41,929 nucleotides of DNA from assembly GCA_018242005.1 (NCBI GenBank), contig JAFECU010000264.1, positions 1-41,929 on the forward strand, given 5' to 3'. Source of the stretch: Pseudomonadota bacterium. GTDB taxonomy: Bacteria > Pseudomonadota > Gammaproteobacteria > Burkholderiales > Burkholderiaceae_C. Positions 25,452 to 33,940 of the stretch are shown in pieces. Position numbers and translations under genes: made by a program. The notes below the pieces were generated by a model. It had not been told where the DNA came from, searched no databases, and saw nothing but the letters and a program-made list of their open reading frames with translations. How positions within the stretch are numbered: position 1 is the first letter of the stretch; every line of letters starts with the position of its first letter.

Positions 25452-25934
25452 TCAGCGCCAGCCCAGCAGCCGGTCCAGCGACAGCGGCCCCGCGCCGCGC
25501 CCCGCCAGGTAGATCAGCAGGGTGGCCCACGACAGGTGCGTGGGCCAGGCGTCGGGGTAGACAAAGACCTCGATCACGAGCGTCATGCCCAGCAGCGCCA
25601 GTGCCGACAGTCTTGTGGCCAGGCCCAGCACCAGCAGCAGCGGGAAGAGGTGCTCGGCCGTGGCGGCAAGGGGTGCGGCGATCTCGGGCGCGATCAGCGG
25701 CAGCCGGTATTCCTCGCGGAACAGCGCGATGGCGCTGTCCGTGACGTGGAACCAGCCCGTGACCTTGGTGCGGCCCGACAGGAAGAAGATGGCGGCAATG
25801 GCCACGCGCGCGCCCAGCGCAAGCAGCACATGGGGTGTAAGCGCTTCGAGCCGGTCGGCCAGCCGGGCCTGGATGGTGTGCAGCCAGGAGGATGCGGCCT
25901 CCCTGGGTGCTTGGGATTGGGACAGGACGGACAT
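25452..25934 (-). CDS. DoxX family membrane protein of the bufferin-type operon
   Basis: A 160-residue inner-membrane protein of the DoxX family with four predicted helices (about 38-58, 75-95, 100-125, 130-148); F-F-L-S-G-R-x-K at the end of the first helix and the E-H-L-F-P-L motif (about 101-106) are typical. The ATG at 25934 follows GAGGAG. It is the last gene of the operon, 10 bases after the DUF2063 stop. DoxX proteins are frequent partners of DUF692/DUF2063 clusters; a role in redox or quinone-linked chemistry for the modification or export of the peptide is suggested but not shown. Confidence 0.88.
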   Translation of the reverse strand: MSVLSQSQAPREAASSWLHTIQARLADRLEALTPHVLLALGARVAIAAIFFLSGRTKVTGWFHVTDSAIALFREEYRLPLIAPEIAAPLAATAEHLFPLLLVLGLATRLSALALLGMTLVIEVFVYPDAWPTHLSWATLLIYLAGRGAGPLSLDRLLGWR

Positions 25935-25944
25935 GATGCTCTCC

Positions 25945-26706
25945 TCAGACGGGGGTGAAATCGTGCGCCAGCGCGCCCGCGCGCAGCAGCTGGGCGAGTA
26001 GGGCGCCAAGATCGGCGCCAGGGTGCTGGCCCAGCGTGGCGGCCGCCGCCTCGCCCAGCGACAGGTCCGTCGCGCACAGGTCCAGCAGCGTGCAGCCCGC
26101 GGCAGGCAGCGCACACCAGCCCACGGCGGCCCCGGGCCGCGTGAGAAGCGCGCCCTCGCCCTGCCAGGTCAGCGGCGCGGCAAGCGGCAGGGCCTCGCGG
26201 TGGCGCTGCCACAGGGTGTAGGCGGGGTGCTCGGCGCACCAGAGCCAGCGTGCCGCGGGATGGGGCCGCAGGTGCAGACCGCCCAGGGCCTCGGGCGGCA
26301 GCGCGACCAGGTGGGCCGCGTTGGGCAGGGGTGCGTCGGCGGCGCTGTGGCTTTCGGTCCACAGCCGGTCGAGCCGCGCCACGTCGGGCAAATAGGGCAG
26401 CGCGGCCGTGGGCGCCCAGTGCGCAAGATGGCTGGCAAAGCCTTCCCCATAGAGCAGCAGCTGCCCGTCGCTGGGCGGGTGGCGCCGCATGAAGGCCAGG
26501 GCCGAGCCGTCGAAGCAGTCGCCACCCAGCAGCTGGCGCACCGTGGGGTAGTTGGCCCGCAACGCATCCAGGCTGCCCTGGGTCACGGTGTTGCGGTAGA
26601 CGGCAAAGCCTGGCTGCGCCGCGAGCGCCGCCAGCCATGGCGGCCGGGGGGCAGTTGCATCGCGCAGGGCGGCCGCGATGCCGTCCTGGAAAGTCGTCAG
26701 GCGCAT
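25945..26706 (-). CDS. DUF2063 (HvfC/BufC-like) partner of the DUF692 enzyme
   Basis: A 253-residue cytoplasmic protein with the DUF2063 'putative DNA-binding' N-terminal domain (about 1-95; F-A-V-Y-R-N-T-V, L-x-x-N-Y-P-T-V, L-L-G-G-D-x-F) and a C-terminal domain (about 105-253). In bufferin and methanobactin-like systems this protein forms a complex with the DUF692 oxidase and helps deliver the precursor peptide; the DNA-binding name is historical. Its start overlaps the DUF692 gene by ten bases, indicating coupled translation. Assignment as BufC/HvfC rests on family and neighbourhood. Confidence 0.88.
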   Translation of the reverse strand: MRLTTFQDGIAAALRDATAPRPPWLAALAAQPGFAVYRNTVTQGSLDALRANYPTVRQLLGGDCFDGSALAFMRRHPPSDGQLLLYGEGFASHLAHWAPTAALPYLPDVARLDRLWTESHSAADAPLPNAAHLVALPPEALGGLHLRPHPAARWLWCAEHPAYTLWQRHREALPLAAPLTWQGEGALLTRPGAAVGWCALPAAGCTLLDLCATDLSLGEAAAATLGQHPGADLGALLAQLLRAGALAHDFTPV

Positions 26707-27557
26707 GGTGCGGCCTCCGGTGAATGCACGGCCGCCAGCAGGCCCTGCGCGCGCTCGCGTTCGGCCAGGAGGTCGGCAAGTGGCGGGATCTCGGCGTCGC
26801 GCTCTATCAGCGTGGCAATGGCGCGACCCGCTCGGTTGAGCACGCGCTCGTACAGCGCCCAGACGGCCTCGGCCACGGGGGCGTCGTGGCTGTCGATCAG
26901 CAAGGCCTCGCCCCAGCCAGGGTCGGCATGATGGCCTGCAAGGTGGATTTCGACCACGGCGTGCAGCGGAAAGGCGTCGAGGTAGTCCTCGGCGCGCGCA
27001 CCCAGGTTGCGCGCACTCACGTACACGTTGTTCACGTCGAGCAGCAGCGCGCATCCCGTGCGGCGCACGAGTTCGGCGAGGAAGTCGGTCTCGCTCCAAT
27101 CGTGTCCCGCAAGGTGCAGGTAGTGCGCCGGGTTCTCGACCGCAATGCTGCGGCCCAGCCGGTCCTGCACGCGGGCGATGTTGGCCGCGATGCGCACGAG
27201 CGCCTCGCGGCTGCGCGGAAACGGCAGCAGGTCGGGCAGGTACTGCCCGCGCCAGGCCGACCAGGCCAGGTGCTCGGAGATGAGCGCGGGCTGCAAGCGC
27301 TGCGCCAGCCGCGCGAGCCGCTCCAGCGCTGCATCGTCCGGCGGCGCATCCGCCGCGAGCGACAGCGACACGCCGTGCAGCGACAGCGGGTGGCGCGCGC
27401 GCAAGGCCTCCAGCCAGGCCAGGCGCGGGCCGCCGTCCACGCCGTAGTTCTCTGGGTGCAACTCCCACCACAGGCTTGGCGCCTGCAGCGTGACTGCGTC
27501 CTCGAAGTGCTGGGGCTTGAGCCCCAGGCCGGCGCTCCGTAGAGGCGTGGCGGTCAT
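26697..27557 (-). CDS. DUF692 multinuclear iron oxidase (HvfB/BufB-like)
   Basis: A 286-residue MNIO enzyme that, in characterised members, uses a cluster of iron ions to oxidatively rearrange cysteine residues of a partner peptide. It has a TIM barrel with the metal ligands in place: H61, E95-H96, E141-N142, D174 with N176-N177, E203-x-H205 with H209, and D222-x-H224. The family N-terminal W-E-L-H-P-E-N-Y is at 31-38. It lies nine bases after the DUF2282 peptide gene and overlaps the DUF2063 gene, forming the core of a RiPP-type operon. The likely substrate is the four-cysteine peptide encoded just upstream. Confidence 0.92.
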   Translation of the reverse strand: MTATPLRSAGLGLKPQHFEDAVTLQAPSLWWELHPENYGVDGGPRLAWLEALRARHPLSLHGVSLSLAADAPPDDAALERLARLAQRLQPALISEHLAWSAWRGQYLPDLLPFPRSREALVRIAANIARVQDRLGRSIAVENPAHYLHLAGHDWSETDFLAELVRRTGCALLLDVNNVYVSARNLGARAEDYLDAFPLHAVVEIHLAGHHADPGWGEALLIDSHDAPVAEAVWALYERVLNRAGRAIATLIERDAEIPPLADLLAERERAQGLLAAVHSPEAAPCA

Positions 27558-27566
27558 GGCGGTGGC

Positions 27567-27863
27567 TCAGGACTTGATGGGCATCAGCGACCCCATGCCC
27601 CGGGGCGTCTTGATGCTGGTGCAGGTGCCGGCGGGCACGAACTTCCAGGAGTTGCCTTGATAGTCCATCTTGGACGTGCCCGCGCAGGTCGTGCCGGGGC
27701 CGGCGGCGCAGTCGTTCTTGCCGGCCATGGCCACGCCGAAGCATTTCTCCATGGCGGGCGTTGCCATCGCATCGGGTTTCTTCATGTCGTCGGCCTGAGC
27801 CAGGGCGGCGCCAGAGGCCAGGGCGGCAAGCGCGAGTGCGGCGAGTGACAGGGGGGTGTTCAT
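27567..27863 (-). CDS. DUF2282 precursor peptide (bufferin/BufA-like)
   Basis: A 98-residue exported peptide of the DUF2282 family. Residues 1-23 are a signal peptide (Ala/Leu-rich, ending AQA). The mature part has exactly four cysteines, C41 (E-K-C-F-G), C52 (K-N-D-C-A), C60 (T-T-C-A-G-T) and C81 (G-T-C), in the spacing known for this family. DUF2282 proteins of the bufferin group have cysteines converted to thiooxazoles by the DUF692 enzyme and bind copper in the periplasm. The ATG at 27863 is preceded by GGAG; its promoter is at 27925-27952. That this one is modified or binds copper is inference from family and operon. Confidence 0.9.
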   Translation of the reverse strand: MNTPLSLAALALAALASGAALAQADDMKKPDAMATPAMEKCFGVAMAGKNDCAAGPGTTCAGTSKMDYQGNSWKFVPAGTCTSIKTPRGMGSLMPIKS

Positions 27864-27924
27864 GGTGGACTCCAATCGTTGAACAAGGGATGTGACCGGC
27901 GGACATCGCACGGCACGAACGTTA

Positions 27925-27952
27925 ATTCGCGCGGCCTGCGGCGGCGGTTACC
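27925..27952 (-). promoter_or_regulatory. ECF-type promoter of the bufferin-like operon
   Basis: On the minus strand, GGTAACC (27952-27946), exactly 16 bases, then CGAAT (27929-27925), about 62 bases before the DUF2282 ATG. The same two boxes at the same spacing precede the divergent sigma gene (27984-28011). The GTAACC/CGAA pattern is typical of promoters read by ECF sigma factors of the NrsF-controlled group. Confidence 0.75.
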
Positions 27953-27983
27953 GCGCGGGTGGATGTTTATTTCTGCGCGCCGC

Positions 27984-28011
27984 TGTAACCTTCAGGGCAT
28001 TCGCCACGAAT
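27984..28011 (+). promoter_or_regulatory. ECF-type promoter, probable autoregulation of the sigma gene
   Basis: TGTAACC (27984-27990), 16 bases, CGAAT (28007-28011), with the sigma-factor ATG at 28027, so the leader would be about ten bases. It matches the divergent promoter at 27925-27952 in both boxes and in spacing, implying that the encoded sigma factor reads both. Confidence 0.75.
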
Positions 28012-28026
28012 GGTTCATGGACATCT

Positions 28027-28575
28027 ATGGAAACCGAAGAGCGGCTGCGAACCTGGCTGGTGCAGGGGCTGGCGGGCGATGCCGAGGCTTATCAGTGCTT
28101 TCTCAAGGCGCTGAGTGCCCATGTGCGCGCCTTCCTGCGCCGCCGCCTCGCGCAGCGCCCCGACGATGTGGAGGACCTCGTGCAAGAAACCCTGCTGGCT
28201 GTGCACCACCAGCGCCATACCTACCGCCCCGAGCTGCCGTTGACGGCCTGGGTGCATGCGATCGCGCGCTACAAGCTCGTGGACTGGCTGCGCGCGCGTG
28301 CTCCCAAGGAGGCGGTCACGGACTCGTTCGACGACGGCGGCAGCGAGTTTTTCGCGAGCACCGACGACGAGGCCGCCATGGCCCGGCGTGACCTGGGCCA
28401 GCTGCTGCAGGCGCTGCCCGAGCGCCAGCGCCTGCCCATCGTGCACATGAAGCTCGAAGGACTGTCCGTGGTCGAGACCGCGCGGCTCACGGGCATGTCG
28501 GAATCGGCGGTCAAGGTCGGCGTACACCGCGGGCTCAAGGCCCTGGCGGCGCTGGTCAAGAGGAGTGCGCCATGA
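28027..28575 (+). CDS. ECF sigma factor (SigF/NrsF type)
   Basis: A 182-residue extracytoplasmic-function sigma factor. Region 2 (about 17-92) holds [15 protein letters not shown] and the helix with [15 protein letters not shown]; region 4 (about 122-178) holds the recognition helix G-M-S-E-S-A-V-K-V-x-V-H-R-G-L-K-A-L. The ATG at 28027 is placed just after a matching promoter; the longer frame from 27892 runs across that promoter and is rejected. The stop overlaps the start of the DUF1109 gene (ATGA), giving a coupled sigma/anti-sigma pair. It probably controls the divergent bufferin-like operon. Confidence 0.92.
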   Translation: METEERLRTWLVQGLAGDAEAYQCFLKALSAHVRAFLRRRLAQRPDDVEDLVQETLLAVHHQRHTYRPELPLTAWVHAIARYKLVDWLRARAPKEAVTDSFDDGGSEFFASTDDEAAMARRDLGQLLQALPERQRLPIVHMKLEGLSVVETARLTGMSESAVKVGVHRGLKALAALVKRSAP

Positions 28576-29213
28576 ACACCGACGAACTCATCCACCTGCT
28601 GGCTGCCGACGCCCATCCCGTGCCTGCGCACGGCGTGGAGCGGCGCTTTGTGCTGGCCGTGGCGCTGGGCCTGGCGGGCGCGGCCGCTCTCATGCTGAGC
28701 GTCTTTGGCCTGCGCCACGATTGGGCCGTGGTGGTCGCGCTGCCCATGTTCTGGGGCAAGTTCGCGCTGGGCGGATCGCTGGCCGCCCTGGGCTTGAGCG
28801 CGCTGCTGCGCCTGGCGCGACCGGGCATGCCGTGGCAGCGCGCGGCCCTGTGGCTGGCCCTGCCGCCCGCTGCGATGTGGTTGCTGGCGGGCCTGGCGCT
28901 GGCCTCTGTCCTGCCGGCCGAGCGGCTGCCCCTGCTGCTGGGCAGCACCTGGCGCAGCTGCCCGTTCAACATCACGCTGCTGTCGCTGCCGTCCCTCGCG
29001 GCGCTGCTATGGGCATTGCGCGGCGCGGCGCCCACGCGCCTGGCATGGAGTGGTGCGGGCGCCGGCTTGCTCGCGGGCGCCTTGGGCGTGCTCGTGTATG
29101 CGCTGCACTGCCCCGAAATGGCGGCACCGTTCGTCGCCCTGTGGTACCTGGCGGGCATGGCCCTGCCCACGGCGCTGGGCGCGCTGCTGGGGCCGCGCCT
29201 GCTGCGGTGGTGA
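28572..29213 (+). CDS. DUF1109/NrsF family anti-sigma factor
   Basis: A 213-residue inner-membrane protein with six predicted helices (about 26-48, 53-79, 92-114, 135-150, 157-178, 184-206) and a short cytoplasmic N-terminus that would hold the sigma factor. The two cysteines conserved in NrsF proteins are present, C130 (W-R-S-C-P-F-N) and C180 (L-H-C-P-E). In Caulobacter, NrsF restrains SigF and the cysteine pair is needed for the response to chromium and cadmium. Here the stimulus is likely a metal or oxidant (inference). It overlaps the sigma gene by four bases and converges on cca, with ten bases between the stops. Confidence 0.9.
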   Translation: MNTDELIHLLAADAHPVPAHGVERRFVLAVALGLAGAAALMLSVFGLRHDWAVVVALPMFWGKFALGGSLAALGLSALLRLARPGMPWQRAALWLALPPAAMWLLAGLALASVLPAERLPLLLGSTWRSCPFNITLLSLPSLAALLWALRGAAPTRLAWSGAGAGLLAGALGVLVYALHCPEMAAPFVALWYLAGMALPTALGALLGPRLLRW

Positions 29214-29223
29214 GGCCCGGACT

Positions 29224-30462
29224 TCAGGCGGTCAGGGCTGCGGCCACGGCATCGACGCGTGCCTGGTGGATGAGTTCTCCGACCTGCGGACCCTTGAGCC
29301 CGCGTGCGGCGGCCTGCGTCGCGATGGGTGCAGTGGCCACGCCCAGCGCCGCATCCAGCGCAGCCCGCAGCCGCGGGCCTTGCGGGTAGCGTGCATCCTC
29401 GAAACCCAGCCGCCCGCGCGCATCGCATTCGCAGGCCAGCAGGATGTCGCCCAGCCGCGCGGGCTTGCGCAGCGCGTCGCAGCGCTCGAGCAGGCGCACC
29501 AGGGCGGCCGCGCCCAGTTCGCCGCTCCTGTGGATGTTGCCGTGCTCGCGCGCGACGACGTCGGCCAGCTCGCGGCAGTCCACGGGCACGCGCAGGCGCT
29601 CGCACAGGGCCTTGAGCAGCCGGGCGCTTCTCTGCTCGTGGCCGATGTGGCGCGGCAGCATGTCCTGGGGCGTCGTGCCTTTGCCCAGGTCATGCACCAG
29701 GCAGGCAAAGCGCACGGGCAGCGGGGCCGACAGGCGCGCGGCCATGTCGAGGACCATCATCACGTGCACGCCGGTGTCCACCTCGGGGTGGTATTCGGCG
29801 CGCTGGGGCACGCCCCACAGCCGCTCCACCTCGGGCAGCAGCACGGCCAGCGCGCCACACTCGCGCAGCACCTCGAACATGCGCGTGGGGTGGTCCTCCA
29901 TGAGGCCGCGCGCGAGCTCCTGCCACACGCGCTCGGCCACGAGGTGGTCGGCCTCGCCGGCCTGCACCATCTCGCGCATCAGCGCCATGGTCTCGGGCGC
30001 CACCGTGAAATCGGCAAAGCGCGCCGCAAAGCGCGCCACGCGCAGGATGCGCACCGGGTCTTCGCGGAAGGCGTCGGTCACGTGGCGCAGCACGCGCTGC
30101 TTCAGGTCTCTTGCGCCGCCATAGGGATCGAAAACGGCTCCAACGCCCGCCCAGCCTGCCCTGGCAGCTATGGCATTGATAGTGAGATCGCGGCGCGACA
30201 AATCCTCCTCCAGCGTCACGTCGGGCGAGGCCTGGACCACGAAGCCGCGGTAGCCGCGCCCGCTCTTCCTCTCGGTACGCGCCAGCGCGTATTCCTCGTG
30301 CGTCTCGGGGTGCAGGAAGACGGGAAAGTCGCGCCCCACGGGCACGAAGCCGCGCGCCACCATGTCCTCGGGCGTGGCGCCGACGACGACCCAGTCGTGG
30401 TCATTGACGGGGCGGCCCAGAAGCCGGTCGCGCACGGCGCCGCCCACCATGTAGATCTGCAT
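29224..30462 (-). CDS. cca: Multifunctional CCA-adding tRNA nucleotidyltransferase
   Basis: A 412-residue enzyme that adds or repairs the 3' CCA of tRNAs. The class II head has VGGAVRD (6-12), the catalytic D21-x-D23, and [10 protein letters not shown] (90-99). The body and tail include an HD domain with H257-D258 (V-H-D-L-G-K), giving phosphatase and 2',3'-cyclic phosphodiesterase activity as in E. coli. The loop after the INA motif (about 100-111) is longer than usual and is encoded by a copy of the 52-base element (30131-30182). The ATG at 30462 is the only reasonable start. Confidence 0.94.
   Translation of the reverse strand: MQIYMVGGAVRDRLLGRPVNDHDWVVVGATPEDMVARGFVPVGRDFPVFLHPETHEEYALARTERKSGRGYRGFVVQASPDVTLEEDLSRRDLTINAIAARAGWAGVGAVFDPYGGARDLKQRVLRHVTDAFREDPVRILRVARFAARFADFTVAPETMALMREMVQAGEADHLVAERVWQELARGLMEDHPTRMFEVLRECGALAVLLPEVERLWGVPQRAEYHPEVDTGVHVMMVLDMAARLSAPLPVRFACLVHDLGKGTTPQDMLPRHIGHEQRSARLLKALCERLRVPVDCRELADVVAREHGNIHRSGELGAAALVRLLERCDALRKPARLGDILLACECDARGRLGFEDARYPQGPRLRAALDAALGVATAPIATQAAARGLKGPQVGELIHQARVDAVAAALTA
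30131..30182 (+). repeat. 52-base dispersed element, in-frame copy in cca
   Basis: Copy in the same orientation as 6571-6622: AAAACGGCTCC, CGCCCGC, CTGGCAGCTAT and a terminal CTAT-N7-ATAG inverted repeat. It overlaps codons about 94-111 of cca, including part of the conserved T-I-N-A motif region and the extended loop behind it. Confidence 0.7.
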
Positions 30463-30498
30463 GGCAGAGAGTGTAGGTGCGCCGCGGATCGACCCGCC

Positions 30499-31491
30499 TC
30501 AGTCGATTTTCACGTTGGCGGCGCGTGCCGTTTCGCCCCAGCGCTTGAGTTCGGACTGCACGAAGGTCTTGAAACTGGCTGGCGAATTGGGTGCGGGCGG
30601 CATCAGAAAGCCGTTGGCTTCGTATTTGCCTTTCAGGTCCGCATTGCCGGAGAGCTGGCTGTTGATGGCCCGGTTGAGCCTGTCAACGACCTGTGCAGGC
30701 GTGCCCGCGGGGGCGAAGATCGCGAACCATGCCGCGACATCGAAACCCGCAATGCCCGACTCCTGCATCGTGGGGATGTCCGATGCGAAGCTCACGCGCT
30801 GCGCCGTGGTGACGGCCAGGCCCTTGAGCTTGCCCGAGCGGATCTGGGGCAGCAGCGGCGGCAGGTTGTCCATCGTCGAATCCACCTGGCCACCCAGAAG
30901 ATCGGCCATCGCCGGGCCGCTGCCGCGGTAGGGCACATGCAGGATGTTCGTGCCGGTGCGCAGCTTGAACAATTCGCAGCCCAGGTGGGCCGACGAACCG
31001 TTGCCGGGGGAGGCGCAGGTCAGCTTGCCCGGGTACTTCTTGGCATAGGCCACGTAGTCCGCGACGCTGGCGACCGGCAACTGCGGGCTCACCGCCAGGA
31101 TGTTGGGCACGAAGTTGAGTTGGGCCACGGGCACCAGGTCGCGCCCGGCGTCAAAGCTCAGCTTGGCATAGACGCTTTGGTTGATGGTGGTGGAGATCGA
31201 GCCGACGAACAGGGTGTAGCCGTCGGCTGGGGCCCGGACCACGCTTTCCGCGCCGATGTTGCTGTTGGCGCCGGGGCGGTTATCCACGATGAAGGGTTGG
31301 CCCAGATCCTTGCTGAGTGCGTCGGCGATCAAGCGTGCGCTCAGATCCGTGGCGCCACCGGGTGCATAGCCGACGACCAGGCGCACGGGTTTGGCGGGAT
31401 AGTCCTGGGCGCATGCCGTGAGCGCGCTCGCCGAGCAGGCGATGGCGATGGCCGTCATGCGGATGGCTTGTGACAGAGTGTGTGCCTTCAC
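30499..31491 (-). CDS. Bug (TctC) family periplasmic solute-binding protein
   Basis: A 330-residue tripartite-tricarboxylate-type binding protein, the large Bug family of betaproteobacteria that captures carboxylates in the periplasm. The mature start (Y-P-A-K-P-V-R-L-V-V), G-Y-A-P-G-G-A-T-D, and V-P-Y-R-G-S-G-P-A (about 195-203) are standard. The GTG at 31491 is chosen for the AAGGAGA six bases upstream. The signal peptide ends in L-T-A-C-A, which could be a lipobox or a normal cleavage site. No TctA/TctB membrane genes are nearby. It follows the FMN dehydrogenase gene by 76 bases, suggesting a 2-hydroxy acid as ligand (inference). Confidence 0.9.
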   Translation of the reverse strand: MKAHTLSQAIRMTAIAIACSASALTACAQDYPAKPVRLVVGYAPGGATDLSARLIADALSKDLGQPFIVDNRPGANSNIGAESVVRAPADGYTLFVGSISTTINQSVYAKLSFDAGRDLVPVAQLNFVPNILAVSPQLPVASVADYVAYAKKYPGKLTCASPGNGSSAHLGCELFKLRTGTNILHVPYRGSGPAMADLLGGQVDSTMDNLPPLLPQIRSGKLKGLAVTTAQRVSFASDIPTMQESGIAGFDVAAWFAIFAPAGTPAQVVDRLNRAINSQLSGNADLKGKYEANGFLMPPAPNSPASFKTFVQSELKRWGETARAANVKID

Positions 31492-31567
31492 GGTTGTCTC
31501 CTTGGTTGATATAAGAGGCGGGTCTTGCGGAAAAGCGATGGAAGGCGGCCACGGCCGCTGTCCGGCA

Positions 31568-32743
31568 TCAGAGGGCCATTGGGTGTCCGACGCGGCGCAG
31601 CAGGCCGCTGTCCACCTCATCCAGCGCGGCGCAGCCCAATAGCGCCATGTCGGTGAGGATCTCGTCGCGGAAGATGTGGACCGCACGGCGTATGCCTTCG
31701 GCTCCCCCTATCGCGGCGCCGAACAGCTGGGGCCGGCCCGTGAAGACCATTCGGGCGCCCAGGGCCAGTGCCTTGAGGACATCCGTGCCGCGGCGAAATC
31801 CGCCATCGATCAGCACCGGAAAATCGGCCGGCACGGCAGCGCAGACCTCGGGCAGCGCCTGCAGCGGCGCGATGCAGCCGTCGAGCTGCCTGCCGCCATG
31901 GGTGGAGACGATGATGGCATCGGCGCCATGTGCCACGGCCGATCGGGCGTCATCGGGGTGCATCACGCCCTTGAGCACCAGCTTGCCGTCCCATAGCTCG
32001 CGGATCTGGCGGATGCAGTCCCAATCCAGCCGGTCGCGACCGCCTCTGAAGCCGTTCGGTGGCTCCTGCGTGATCGCGGGGCCCATTTCGTGCGACAGAT
32101 TGGAAAAGCGCGGAATACCCTCGCCGAGCACGGTGCGCAGGAAGACCTGCAAGGTCCACCGCGGGTGCATGAGCCCGTCCAGCAGGAGCTTGAGGCTGAA
32201 GCGAAACGGCACGGTGAAGCGCAGCCGCTGCAGGTTTTCGCGATTGGCCGCGACGCAGGTGTCGATGGTGATGACAAGCACCGGGATCTGCGCCTGCCGC
32301 AAGCGCTGCAGCAGGGGGCGGACGCGGTCCATGTCGCCGGGGATGTAGGCCTGGTACCAGCAGCGGTTGGCGTTTTCCTGCTGCAGCCGCTCCAGCGGCA
32401 CGGTGGAGGCGCCGCTGATGATGAACGGCAGTTGCTCCTCGCGTGCGATGCGCGCCAGGGCGGCATCGCAATCACGCGCGACGATGGCCGAGAAACCGGT
32501 CGGCGCAAACCCCAGGGGCAGCGAATAGGTTTGGCCCCACAACGTGGCCGCCGGGCTGCGCTGCGCCACGTTGCGCAGGCCGCGTGGTGCAAAGCCCAGC
32601 CGCTCGAAATGCCGCCGGCTTTCGGCCAGCGACTGGCCGTCCTCCGTGCCGCCGCAGACATAGCCGCGCACGCAGGCGGGCAGGCGACGCAGTGCTGCGC
32701 GCTCCAGATCGGCAATCGACAGATAGTTGTTCAGCGACCCCAT
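31568..32743 (-). CDS. FMN-dependent 2-hydroxy-acid dehydrogenase/oxidase
   Basis: A 391-residue flavoenzyme of the L-lactate dehydrogenase / glycolate oxidase family, which oxidises (S)-2-hydroxy acids to 2-oxo acids. Visible active-site residues are Y130 in WYQ, K258 (L-V-L-K-G), H282 (catalytic base) and R285 in S-T-H-G-G-R-Q-L-D-G (280-289), followed by the FMN-phosphate region D-G-G-F-R-R-G and G-R-P. The N-terminal tyrosine motif is altered (G-Y-V-C-G-G in place of Y-Y-x-S-G-A). The electron acceptor and substrate cannot be read. It lies between a LysR gene and a Bug protein, all on one strand, as a small carboxylate-use module. Confidence 0.9.
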   Translation of the reverse strand: MGSLNNYLSIADLERAALRRLPACVRGYVCGGTEDGQSLAESRRHFERLGFAPRGLRNVAQRSPAATLWGQTYSLPLGFAPTGFSAIVARDCDAALARIAREEQLPFIISGASTVPLERLQQENANRCWYQAYIPGDMDRVRPLLQRLRQAQIPVLVITIDTCVAANRENLQRLRFTVPFRFSLKLLLDGLMHPRWTLQVFLRTVLGEGIPRFSNLSHEMGPAITQEPPNGFRGGRDRLDWDCIRQIRELWDGKLVLKGVMHPDDARSAVAHGADAIIVSTHGGRQLDGCIAPLQALPEVCAAVPADFPVLIDGGFRRGTDVLKALALGARMVFTGRPQLFGAAIGGAEGIRRAVHIFRDEILTDMALLGCAALDEVDSGLLRRVGHPMAL

Positions 32744-32842
32744 GCTTTGCGGCTCCCGCGGTCCCGTGACCGCAGGAGCGATTGTTCGGGTGCAGGGGAT
32801 GAGGCGGCAAACGAAATAAATTGATCGTGGGATTACTTTTGC

Positions 32843-33748
32843 TCATGTGGCGGGCTTGCCGGTCCCGGCCTGCCCGCGCACCCATTCGGTGAACGCCAGG
32901 ATTTTGGGTTCGGCCGCGCAGTGGCTGGCATGCGCCACGTAGTAGGCGCCGTCGCTGGGCTGCACATAGGGCCACACCTGCACCAGCCGGCCCGAGCGCA
33001 GTGCGGGCCGGACGAACATCTGCGGCATGACGGCGACGCCAATGCCTTCCACGGCGGCGGTCAGGCACATCGAGAAGGTGTCGAACCGGGGGCCCTGGTA
33101 GCAGCGTATCGATTCGAAGCCCTGGTGAGCAAACCAGTCGCGCCAGATTTCCGGCCGCGACGAGCACTGGATCAGGGTTTGCATCTCCAGTGCGTCCAGC
33201 GAATCAATGGGGCGCTGCCTCGGGTACTGCGGGCTGCAGACGGCCATCACGGGTGCGTCGAACAGGCGATGGCAGTCTGCGCCGGGCAATGAGCCGCTGC
33301 CGTAGAAGAGCGAGATGTCGATGCGCGACTGCATCAGGTCGAAGGGCCGGGCATCCGAGCGCGTGACCACCTGAATGTCGGGGTGGCGCTGCATGAAGTC
33401 GCGCAGGCGGGGGATCAGCCAGCTGGAGCCGAATGTGGGCTGGACCGCGATGCTCAAGGTCTGAGATGCCTGGCCATAGCCCATGACGTAGCGCGAAGAA
33501 ACATCGATCTGGTTGAGGATGACGCGCACTTCGGACAGGTACATCTGCCCCGCCGGCGTCAGCGCGAGGCCCCGGGGTGAGCGGTGAAACAGCGGGTGGC
33601 ACAGCATGGCCTCCAGCTGGGCGATTTGCTTGCTGACGGCGCCCTGGGTCAGACACAGATCCTGCGCCGCCAGCGTGAAGCTCATGTGGCGCGCCGCAGC
33701 CTCGAAGCATTGCAACGCCGCGATGGAGGGGGTGATGCGCTTTTGCAT
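32843..33748 (-). CDS. LysR family transcriptional regulator
   Basis: A 301-residue regulator in the GcvA-like part of the LysR family. The winged helix-turn-helix is at about 5-64 (S-I-A-A-L-Q-C-F-E-A-A-A-R-H, with L-T-Q-G-A-V-S-K-Q-I as recognition helix). The effector-binding domain covers about 92-295. The ATG at 33748 is used; the open frame extends to 33874 without family similarity. It is followed by the FMN dehydrogenase gene in the same direction after 99 bases and is its most likely regulator, although LysR genes are more often divergent from their targets. Confidence 0.9.
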   Translation of the reverse strand: MQKRITPSIAALQCFEAAARHMSFTLAAQDLCLTQGAVSKQIAQLEAMLCHPLFHRSPRGLALTPAGQMYLSEVRVILNQIDVSSRYVMGYGQASQTLSIAVQPTFGSSWLIPRLRDFMQRHPDIQVVTRSDARPFDLMQSRIDISLFYGSGSLPGADCHRLFDAPVMAVCSPQYPRQRPIDSLDALEMQTLIQCSSRPEIWRDWFAHQGFESIRCYQGPRFDTFSMCLTAAVEGIGVAVMPQMFVRPALRSGRLVQVWPYVQPSDGAYYVAHASHCAAEPKILAFTEWVRGQAGTGKPAT

Positions 33749-33940
33749 GTGCGTATCCGCTTGCGAAATGGATCTGGCTCTGCCTAGGGCATTGTGGCAA
33801 AGCCGCGCATCATCGCGCCCACCGGGAGCGGCCCGGCAGCGTCGTCGCCGGTATTCGATGTCGGCCGCGTGCACGACGCGCCACAGCCCTGCGCTACGGT
33901 CGCCGGCAGTCTCCGATGGCCGAAGTCCGCAACAGGCCTG

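Noticed and set aside
25945-27906. An extended 653-residue version of the DUF2063 protein.
   Set aside because: The extension is a shadow of the DUF692 and DUF2282 genes; the family N-terminus begins at 26706.
27984-28011. A housekeeping sigma-70 promoter for the ECF sigma gene.
   Set aside because: No TTGACA/TATAAT pair is seen; the ECF-type boxes fit better and have an exact divergent counterpart.
27892-28026. An N-terminal extension of the sigma factor.
   Set aside because: It would translate across the matched promoter at 27984-28011 and has no sigma-factor similarity.
31989-31999. A CATAGCTCGCGG stretch in the FMN dehydrogenase gene resembling the core of the 52-base element.
   Set aside because: Only a few bases match and the flanks do not align in register.
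33749-33940. A possible small gene or pseudogene between the LysR and beta-barrel genes.
   Set aside because: The frames present have no start with a ribosome binding site and no recognisable product; the region most likely holds the LysR promoter.
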